IMG/VR virus record: IMGVR_UViG_3300027752_000043
Location: 1-38,248 of that record
Length of the DNA: 38,248 bases
Source of the DNA: a virus
Reading direction: 5' to 3' (one strand)
The notes under the pieces were generated by a model, which was not told where the DNA came from, searched no databases, and was given only the letters and a program-made list of their open reading frames with translations. Shown here in pieces: positions 32,637-38,248 of the stretch. Each line of letters starts with the position of its first letter. Within the stretch, counting starts at the first letter, position 1. A program made the position numbers and the translations under genes.

Positions 32637-34411
32637 TTAAAATTAAAGACCTAACAGTAAAAAACTTCATGAGTGTGGGTAATGTTACCCAGGCAATTGA
32701 TTTTAATAAAGAACAGTTAACTCTGGTACTTGGAGAGAACTTAGACCAAGGTGGCGATGACACAGGTTCGCGAAACGGCACAGGTAAGACAACAATTATT
32801 AATGCGTTGTCGTATGCACTGTACGGTCAAGCACTTACAAACATTAAACGCAACAACTTGATTAACAAAACTAACAGCAAGGGCATGTTGGTTACTCTTA
32901 ACTTTGAAAGAGCCGGCAATCAATATCGTATTGAGCGTGGTCGTTCACCAAATGTTTTAAAGTTTTATGTAAACAATCACGAACAGAAGGATGAGTTGCA
33001 CGACGAGTCGCAAGGTGACAGTCGTAAGACACAAGAGGACATTGGTGCATTACTAGATATGAGTCACGACATGTTTAAACATGTTGTTGCACTTAATACT
33101 TACACCGAACCGTTCCTTAGTATGAGAGCAAACGATCAACGTGCTATTATTGAGCAGCTACTTGGCATTACTATTCTCACTGAAAAAGCAGATGCACTAA
33201 AAGAAAAAGTAAGACAAACAAAAGATGTTATCAAAGAAGAAACATTAAAGATTGATGCTATTGAAGCTGCAAATAAAAAGATTCAACAGAGCATCGAAAC
33301 ACTTGCTGGCAGACAACGTGCATGGCAAAGTAAAAGTAGACAAGACCAAGAAAAATTGTCTGCGGGCATTGACGAACTTGAAAAACTAGATATCGAAGTT
33401 GAACTAGATGCACATGAAAAGTTGGCTAACTGGAATGAACACAACAACAAAATAACTTCTTTAAGAAAAGAGTTGAGCACACTCGAGCCTGCACTACAAC
33501 GTGCTACTAAAAGTGTAGAGAAGTTAGAGAAAGAGATTGCCGAACTAGAAGATGCAACTTGTTATACATGTGGTCAAGAACTACATGCAGACAAGAAAGC
33601 AGAGATTGCTGAACGCAAAGGCAAGGAACTTGCTGATGCTATATTGTATCAATCAGAAGTTGCTGATAAACTTGCAAGTGTGTTAAAAGCACTTGAAGAG
33701 ATTGGTGACATCAACGGTAAGCCTAATACATTTTACGAAAGTGCCAAAGAAGCATACGAACATCGCAACAATGTAGATAACTTACGTTCGGCACTGGAAG
33801 GTAAAGGACAAGAAGAAGATCCTTACCAAGCACAGATAGATGACTTAACTAACACAGCATTGCAACCCATTGACTGGGGCATTATCAACGAACTTACATT
33901 AGTCAAAGAGCATCAAGAGTTTTTGTTGAAACTTCTTACAAACAAAGATAGTTTTATTCGTAAAAAGATTATTGATCAAAACTTGCTGTACCTCAACAAC
34001 AGACTTACATATTATCTCGACAGGCTAGGACTGCCACATCAAGTACAGTTTCAAAATGATCTCAGTGTTGAGATTACACAACTAGGACAAGACTTAGACT
34101 TTGACAACCTGTCACGTGGAGAACGCAACAGACTTATCTTAGGTATGAGTTTTGCATTCCGTGACGTTTGGGAATCATTGTATCAAGGTGTTAACTTGTT
34201 GTTCATTGATGAACTTATTGACTCAGGTATGGACACTGCTGGTGTTGAATCTGCACTTGCTGTACTAAAGAAGATGGGTAGAGAGCGTAACAAAAACGTT
34301 TTCCTTATTTCGCACAAGGACGAGTTGATTGGAAGAGTCAATCATGTTATGAAGGTTGTTAAAGAAAATGGCTTTACAAATTATGAAAACGATATTGACA
34401 TTGTAGAATAA
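32633..34411 (+). CDS. gp46: recombination nuclease ATPase subunit gp46 (SbcC/Rad50-like)
   Basis: 592 residues (T4 gp46 is 560). Walker A is NGTGKTT at about 48-54, with N-terminal IKIKDLTVKNFMSVGN. Two coiled-coil arms rich in K, E, L, A and Q (about 185-305 and 315-400) flank a zinc hook C310-YT-C313. The ABC signature LSRGERNR is at about 491-498 and Walker B LLFIDE at about 521-526, followed by the D-loop-like SGMD. The SMC-like ATPase opens and positions DNA ends for gp47. It is translated in coupling with gp47 through the ATGA overlap. All key residues are present. Confidence 0.96.
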   Translation: MIKIKDLTVKNFMSVGNVTQAIDFNKEQLTLVLGENLDQGGDDTGSRNGTGKTTIINALSYALYGQALTNIKRNNLINKTNSKGMLVTLNFERAGNQYRIERGRSPNVLKFYVNNHEQKDELHDESQGDSRKTQEDIGALLDMSHDMFKHVVALNTYTEPFLSMRANDQRAIIEQLLGITILTEKADALKEKVRQTKDVIKEETLKIDAIEAANKKIQQSIETLAGRQRAWQSKSRQDQEKLSAGIDELEKLDIEVELDAHEKLANWNEHNNKITSLRKELSTLEPALQRATKSVEKLEKEIAELEDATCYTCGQELHADKKAEIAERKGKELADAILYQSEVADKLASVLKALEEIGDINGKPNTFYESAKEAYEHRNNVDNLRSALEGKGQEEDPYQAQIDDLTNTALQPIDWGIINELTLVKEHQEFLLKLLTNKDSFIRKKIIDQNLLYLNNRLTYYLDRLGLPHQVQFQNDLSVEITQLGQDLDFDNLSRGERNRLILGMSFAFRDVWESLYQGVNLLFIDELIDSGMDTAGVESALAVLKKMGRERNKNVFLISHKDELIGRVNHVMKVVKENGFTNYENDIDIVE

Positions 34412-34413
34412 AT

Positions 34414-34620
34414 ATGAATGATACACATGATCAGATAATGCAAACAGTACTAAGTTACTTGAAGGCAAGTGAAACATTTGAACGTAGGCCCAGTGAAAGC
34501 ACCAAGCGTACTGCTCGTCGTGAGTTAAGAAACTTGATGAGTTTAGCAAAGCAGAGACAAGACGAGATCATAAACACATACGAAGAACATATGATAGAAT
34601 ACCGAAAAGGAAAAAAATAA
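34414..34620 (+). CDS. small basic helical protein, function unknown
   Basis: 68 residues, two bases after the gp46 stop. It is rich in Arg, Lys and Glu, with ESTKRTARRELRNLMSLAKQ in the middle and RQDEIINTYEEHMIEYRKGK at the end, predicting two amphipathic helices and a positive charge. No cysteine and no membrane segment. No strong Shine-Dalgarno is visible, so it probably depends on coupling to gp46. A nucleic-acid-binding or nuclease-accessory role is possible from charge and place but not shown. Its stop codon directly abuts the halogenase start. Confidence 0.72.
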   Translation: MNDTHDQIMQTVLSYLKASETFERRPSESTKRTARRELRNLMSLAKQRQDEIINTYEEHMIEYRKGKK

Positions 34621-36273
34621 ATGAAAATTACAATAGTTGGTGGTGGGTTAGCTGGAGCATTGTCTAGTTGTTTCTTAGCAAAAGAGTTTCCGGATGCAGA
34701 AGTTGAAATGATTCATAGTCCTAATGTTCCAACACTGGGCGTCGGCGAAAGTATTACACCGCATCTTCCAGGTATGTTAAGAGGACTCGGAGTTGATGAA
34801 AAACGTTTTATGAGAGAAACAGGTGCAGTATTCAAGTACGGCAACAACATTGAAGATTGGACCGACACTGCTGACGGTCCTGACGTGCTTCGTATGTTTC
34901 ATTGGAGTAATGGTATTGATAAAGACTTTACTTGGAAAAACGTTACTAGTACCTTTCCGCCTGAAACTAAGACAACTGATGTGTGGCTAGATGTTTATCG
35001 AAACGGCAGTGCGCCAGACTTAGACGTATATCATCATAACGCAGAAGGTTATCAATATCTCAAAGATAAAAAAATGCCGTTTGATGATGACGGAAACTAT
35101 TTAATACCTGCTACTGCTACATATGCTTATCACATCGACGCTGAAAAATGTGCGCCATGGATCATTGAAAACGTTTGTAAGCCGTATGGTGTTGTTGAAA
35201 CTATTGCACATGTCAAAAAAGTTAACACAGGCAAAGAAGGTATTAAAAGTGTAATACTGGATGACGGTACAGAAGTTACTAGTGACATATGGTTAGATTG
35301 TACAGGACTTAGTAGATTTTTAATTAGTCATCTTACAACAGAGTTTGTACAAACAAAAGCAAATGTTATGAACAGTGCTTGGGTATGCCCAATTAGATAC
35401 GAAGACAAGAATTCAGAATTTGTAAACTATACAAGAAGTATTCGGCAAGATATGGGCTGGCAGTTTAAAATTTGTTTAGACGCTCGTATTGGCACTGGAC
35501 TAATTTTTAGTGATGAATATTTTTCTGACGACGAAGCATTAGAATGGTTGAAAAATGAAATAGGTGATAGAAATATTCGGCCGCCAAGATTGTTAAAATG
35601 GAAGCCAGGAAGATTAAAAACTCCAAATGTAGGCAATACATTTGCTGTTGGAATGGCAGCATCATTTACAGATCCATTAGAAGCAAATGCTGTTGTTAGT
35701 ATTATTGCTAGTATCAAACGTATTGCTTGGATGCATCAGCGCAACTTAGATGAAGATTATTACAATAGAAAAATGAAGCATTATTTTCAAGACATAGCAG
35801 ATTACACCGCAGTTCATTACACACTTTCTAATAGAGGTAACAATCATTTTTGGAAGGACATGAGACGCATAGGTAAAGAACTTAATCACAAACAACTTGT
35901 AAGACAAAAATATTACGACATTTCAAACTGTATGGATAGTGTAATAGGTTATGTTTCAGCATTTCCAGATATAAACTGGATTGATATTGCTAACAATTGG
36001 ATGGATAAAGACGACTTAGAAGATTGGCCAAAAAAATCAACTCCAGAACAACAAGCAGCATACATTCGTAGAGTACGTAACGAAAAGTTATTACACGAAA
36101 TACAATCAACTAATAATAAAAAATCAATTGACGAATTCCTCAAGATGTATAATAATGTAGAAGAATATGATAAAGGGTTACATAAGTGGCCAACAGATTA
36201 CTTTAGTAAAATGTTTGGAAGCGAATATATTAACAGGCATAAAACTAATTCAATAAAGAGGTCGACCTTCTAG
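34621..36273 (+). CDS. flavin-dependent halogenase, tryptophan 7-halogenase (PrnA)-like, variant
   Basis: 550 residues, similar to PrnA (538). The FAD-binding start is IVGGGLAGALSS (about 5-16), and the family motif LGVGESITPHLP follows at 39-50. The catalytic lysine of PrnA (K79, in GAFKAA) lines up without gaps with K72 (AVFKYG; the flanking M and W also match). The catalytic glutamate of PrnA E346 (PLESTG) corresponds to E354 in DPLEANA, but the next serine is alanine here. The WxWxIP signature that marks halogenases is altered to GWQFKIC (about 278-284). WLDCTGLSRFLI matches the family's conserved DCSGMRG segment. The enzyme class uses FADH2, oxygen and halide; substrate here is unknown. 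AAGGAA lies 8 nt before ATG 34621. No flavin reductase gene is in view, so host reductase is presumably used. Confidence 0.88.
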   Translation: MKITIVGGGLAGALSSCFLAKEFPDAEVEMIHSPNVPTLGVGESITPHLPGMLRGLGVDEKRFMRETGAVFKYGNNIEDWTDTADGPDVLRMFHWSNGIDKDFTWKNVTSTFPPETKTTDVWLDVYRNGSAPDLDVYHHNAEGYQYLKDKKMPFDDDGNYLIPATATYAYHIDAEKCAPWIIENVCKPYGVVETIAHVKKVNTGKEGIKSVILDDGTEVTSDIWLDCTGLSRFLISHLTTEFVQTKANVMNSAWVCPIRYEDKNSEFVNYTRSIRQDMGWQFKICLDARIGTGLIFSDEYFSDDEALEWLKNEIGDRNIRPPRLLKWKPGRLKTPNVGNTFAVGMAASFTDPLEANAVVSIIASIKRIAWMHQRNLDEDYYNRKMKHYFQDIADYTAVHYTLSNRGNNHFWKDMRRIGKELNHKQLVRQKYYDISNCMDSVIGYVSAFPDINWIDIANNWMDKDDLEDWPKKSTPEQQAAYIRRVRNEKLLHEIQSTNNKKSIDEFLKMYNNVEEYDKGLHKWPTDYFSKMFGSEYINRHKTNSIKRSTF

Positions 36274-36293
36274 TCAAACTAATACATAATAGT

Positions 36294-36728
36294 ATGAGTA
36301 GTTGGACATATCAAGGCAAGACAGTAGACGAACTTCCAGAAGGCTGCGAAGCATTTGTTTACTTGATTACAAACCTAACCAACGATATGAAATACATAGG
36401 CAAAAAACTAGCAAAGTTTAAAGTAACTAAACAACCGCTAAAAGGCAAAAAAAATAAAAGGCGTAGCACTAAAGAAAGTGATTGGAAAACCTATTGGGGT
36501 TCTAGTGACAGATTAAATGCTGCGGTTTTAGATTTAGGCGAAGACAAATTTACTAGAGAAATATTACACATTTGTCCCAGTAGAGGCGTTGCAAGTTATT
36601 TAGAGGCTAGAGAACAGTTCGAACGCAGAGTTTTAGAAACTGATGATTACTACAATGGTATTATCAATGTGCGAGTAGGCGGTTCACAAATTCTCAAAGA
36701 GGCACTCAGAGCAAACAAGGCTATATAG
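36294..36728 (+). CDS. GIY-YIG endonuclease (Seg-like)
   Basis: 144 residues. The GIY-YIG signature is present in a degenerate form: VYLITN (22-27) and KYIGKK (33-38), separated by a short turn. A Lys/Arg-rich insertion (about 48-60, PLKGKKNKRRSTK) follows, then WKTYWGSSDRLNAAVLDLG, FTREILHIC, the YLEAREQFE segment holding the expected catalytic glutamate (E104) and YYNGIINVRVGG with the conserved asparagine (N121). This arrangement matches small Seg-type nucleases of T4-like phages; no separate DNA-binding domain is visible. It starts 20 nt after the halogenase stop with no clear Shine-Dalgarno. Just downstream begins the structured non-coding region. It may be a homing or repair nuclease; which one is not decided by the sequence. 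Confidence 0.82.
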   Translation: MSSWTYQGKTVDELPEGCEAFVYLITNLTNDMKYIGKKLAKFKVTKQPLKGKKNKRRSTKESDWKTYWGSSDRLNAAVLDLGEDKFTREILHICPSRGVASYLEAREQFERRVLETDDYYNGIINVRVGGSQILKEALRANKAI

Positions 36729-37031
36729 GACTCTGTAAAAATCCAAGAATCAGCCGAGGTAATGCTCGTAGCCGGTGGTGTGGATCGTCCAAAGGTAAGA
36801 ACTAACTTAAGGTTTAAATGATGTGGGCTCTGAGAAAAAGCAACCCGCAGGCAAGTGATTTCGCTTAATAGGGATTAACTGCCATCCGTTGATAAGACGA
36901 AGCTAGAGTAAGGGGTACAGGTCAACCGCCTCTGTTGTGAAAGCAAATCTCTTTTATTAAGTGTGGTGAGAGCAACTCGAATAATGTTGTCTACCGCTTC
37001 GCCCTTGAGCGGGCGAAGTATGACTACACAA
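36729..37031 (+). ncRNA. candidate structured non-coding RNA, family unknown
   Basis: No convincing gene is open on either strand. By my rough count this stretch is about 45% GC, peaking near 50%, in a genome that is clearly AT-rich. GAC-(T)-CTGTA at 36729-36737 can pair with TACAGGTC at 36916-36923 (8 pairs, one bulge), closing a ~195-nt domain. Inside are hairpins CGAG/CTCG (36755-36768), TGGA/TCCA (36781-36791), GTGGG/CCCGC (36823-36827 with 36844-36848) and AAGTG/CGCTT (36853-36866). A second part carries the repeated string GTGARAGCAA at 36937-36946 and 36966-36975 and ends in an 8-bp GC hairpin, CTTCGCCC/GGGCGAAG (36997-37018), with outer TTGT/ACAA (36987-36990 with 37028-37031). Strand is assumed from the flanking genes. 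I could not match it to tRNA, tmRNA, RNase P or group I introns. Confidence 0.45.
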
Positions 37032-37166
37032 TCTGAATAATATTAAATGCATATGCATAGCATATGCCTTGTTAGTATCATATTAAGTAATCTTAGTTCA
37101 TCTAAAGACTTTAGTACGTGTTGAGCGACAGCGATAACACAGTTGAACGTAGTTCAACTAATAAGT
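37032..37166. repeat. cluster of short perfect inverted repeats
   Basis: This AT-rich gap holds four inverted repeats in a row: GCATATGC-ATA-GCATATGC (37049-37067, 8-bp stem, 3-nt loop), CTAAAG-A-CTTTAG (37102-37114), GTGTT/AACAC (37118-37140) and AGTTGAAC-GTA-GTTCAACT (37141-37159, 8-bp stem, 3-nt loop). None is followed by a T-run, so they are not ordinary rho-independent terminators. They end 7 bases before the late promoter at 37167. Possible roles are RNA processing or stability elements, protein binding sites or an origin/recombination site; none is proven. Confidence 0.6.
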
Positions 37167-37174
37167 TATAAATA
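37167..37174 (+). promoter_or_regulatory. perfect T4-type late promoter TATAAATA
   Basis: TATAAATA followed by CATTATAATG, 24 nt upstream of the ATG at 37199. It is the only exact match to the T4 late-promoter consensus in the motifs listed here and the only one on the plus strand. It implies that the downstream gene is a late gene although it is in the rightward block. Confidence 0.7.
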
Positions 37175-37198
37175 CATTATAATGTTTGGAATATCTCT

Positions 37199-38248
37199 AT
37201 GAAGTTAAATGAAATCACACTTAAAGACACACATCTGATGTTTGAAGAACAATACGATGGTAGAAACTTGATGAGGTTTTCTCCTGGTGTTGCCCAAGTA
37301 GGAAATGAATGGCATGTGTTTTTACCTGATGAAAAAGCATATGTAGTTGCAGAGAACAAACGTGCAGCAACTCAAATACAAAAAGAAGTCACTAACTTAG
37401 CTAAAAATAACAAAACTCCTGCTCAAATAACTTCTGCAATAAAACAGAACGTAAATAACGGAACGTTAAAGGGTGCATTTAACAAGCAATGGACTGGTAT
37501 CTCTCGTGCTATAAAGAGTTTACAGTTTGGAGATATAGCCAATCGTCCGTGGACTTATAAAAAATTAGCAACGTTAGCAACTACTAATGTATTTAAAACA
37601 ATAGGTGGCTTAGGAAGACTTGTAGGCCCAGCAAACTTTGCTATTATCGGAATGTCATATGGTTGTGCAGTAGCCATTGACGATATAGAAAAAGAAATTT
37701 CAAGTCCTACACCACCACAAAATGTAGACGAACTACGCAGACTTCAGGATATTTTAGTAGCACAAATGATTACATATATGACTGCTGGCTTAATTAAAGT
37801 GTTTGCTTCGGGTGGAATAAAAGTTATTAAATACATGCTAAGGGCTATTAAAACATTAGTTAGGGGAACACAAGCAGTTGGTGTTGTCTCAGGTGTAGGT
37901 ACAATACCAAGTTTGCTCAGTATAATAGTAACTGAATCGGCTTGGATAGTCATACCAATGATTGTTAGTATGCCTGCTGTTCAACGAGCACTTGCAGAAT
38001 TTATATCAGGAACTATGTTTGGCGATTTTGCAGCATGGGCAGGTCTTGAAGGAAGAGCTGCCGCCGAGACAGCGTCAGAACTATTAGATGGCAGATTTGG
38101 AACTGACGCAATGGTACGGGCAATGTCAGGCTTTGATCCTAAAGAAGCTACAGAAGGACCAACAGGTGAATACTACGGTGACAGTGAGTGGGCTAAAAAT
38201 GTTTTCAGCGGATTATTATTTCCTCCTAGTCAAGCAAGTATACTAGTT
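37199..38248 (+). CDS. late protein with hydrophobic segments, possible internal head or injected protein (3' end cut)
   Basis: An open frame of 350 codons from ATG 37199 runs to the window end, so the C-terminus is missing. It begins MKLNEITLKDTHLMFEEQYD, reminiscent of the short capsid-targeting N-termini of T4 internal head proteins (for example MKTYQEFIAE), and contains LNE and FEE, near the L/I-x-E type cleaved by the T4 prohead protease. Two regions are long and hydrophobic: about residues 134-160 (GGLGRLVGPANFAIIGMSYG) and 225-262 (VGVVSGVGTIPSLLSIIVTE, then AWIVIPMIVSMPAV). A Lys/Gln-rich helical part lies at about 50-110. Upstream is a perfect late promoter; Shine-Dalgarno is weak (GGAATATCTCT). 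I do not recognise the family. Internal, membrane-active virion protein is inference only. Confidence 0.65.
   Translation, partial: MKLNEITLKDTHLMFEEQYDGRNLMRFSPGVAQVGNEWHVFLPDEKAYVVAENKRAATQIQKEVTNLAKNNKTPAQITSAIKQNVNNGTLKGAFNKQWTGISRAIKSLQFGDIANRPWTYKKLATLATTNVFKTIGGLGRLVGPANFAIIGMSYGCAVAIDDIEKEISSPTPPQNVDELRRLQDILVAQMITYMTAGLIKVFASGGIKVIKYMLRAIKTLVRGTQAVGVVSGVGTIPSLLSIIVTESAWIVIPMIVSMPAVQRALAEFISGTMFGDFAAWAGLEGRAAAETASELLDGRFGTDAMVRAMSGFDPKEATEGPTGEYYGDSEWAKNVFSGLLFPPSQASILV

Noticed and set aside
34406-34413. AATAAATA near the end of gp46 as a late promoter
   Set aside because: It overlaps the gp46 stop and the next ATG, fits neither the spacing nor the need for a late promoter there, and such AT strings are expected by chance in this genome.
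36819-36869. Tiny frame MMWALRKSNPQASDFA within the RNA candidate
   Set aside because: Only 16 codons, weak ribosome site, and the bases are explained by the GTGGG/CCCGC and AAGTG/CGCTT stems. It also does not end like a tmRNA tag.
36729-37031. Group I intron, tmRNA or RNase P RNA
   Set aside because: No recognisable group I core elements (no AGATATAGTC-like S element or matching R element), no split flanking exon, no tRNA-like acceptor or T-loop GTTCGAATC, and no RNase P GAGGAAAGTCC-type core.
37141-37159. Rho-independent terminator
   Set aside because: The perfect 8-bp hairpin is AT-rich with a 3-nt loop and is not followed by a T-run.

Overview
The window is part of an AT-rich genome of a T4-like contractile-tailed phage, most likely a marine one of the pelagimyophage or cyanomyophage type. 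Evidence: recognisable T4-family proteins (gp25, gp6, gp53, gp5-like, gp46, gp47, gp55), T4-type late-promoter motifs, a very large baseplate protein, three fibre paralogues of a style common in marine myoviruses, and a viral flavin-dependent halogenase. The host cannot be fixed from the sequence alone. No bacterial genes, tRNAs, integrase, insertion sequences or CRISPR were seen.

Layout. Positions 1-30677 are all on the minus strand and encode the tail and baseplate. Read in transcription order (right to left) they are: a tail-tube-fold protein, gp53, a hub candidate with a glycine-rich insert, a lysozyme-less gp5-like spike, a glycine/alanine-rich protein, gp25, gp6, a 4542-residue giant in the position of gp7, a 200-residue structural protein, three fibre proteins sharing an N-terminal module (the first ending in a gp12-like collar domain), and a structural protein cut by the window start. 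The genes are packed with 1-nt TAATG overlaps or gaps of a few bases. Seven TAAATA-type late-promoter motifs subdivide the block, several overlapping the stop codon of the preceding gene.

At 30678-30749 the direction switches. A perfect sigma70-type promoter drives gp55 (the late sigma factor) rightward and lies directly beside a leftward late promoter, so the gene for the late sigma factor sits back to back with genes it should switch on. Rightward genes follow: gp55, gp47 and gp46 (SbcCD/Rad50-Mre11-type nuclease for recombination-dependent replication and host DNA breakdown), a small basic protein, a PrnA-like flavin-dependent halogenase and a GIY-YIG endonuclease.

Positions 36729-37198 carry no convincing gene. 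They are richer in GC than the surroundings and contain many inverted repeats, including a long-range closing stem and a strong GC hairpin, which suggests a structured non-coding RNA of about 300 nt. A series of short perfect inverted repeats follows, then a perfect TATAAATA late promoter that drives a membrane-active-looking protein running off the window end. This RNA/hairpin region, the divergent early/late promoter pair, the variant halogenase and a beta-propeller inside the giant baseplate protein are the most interesting items.
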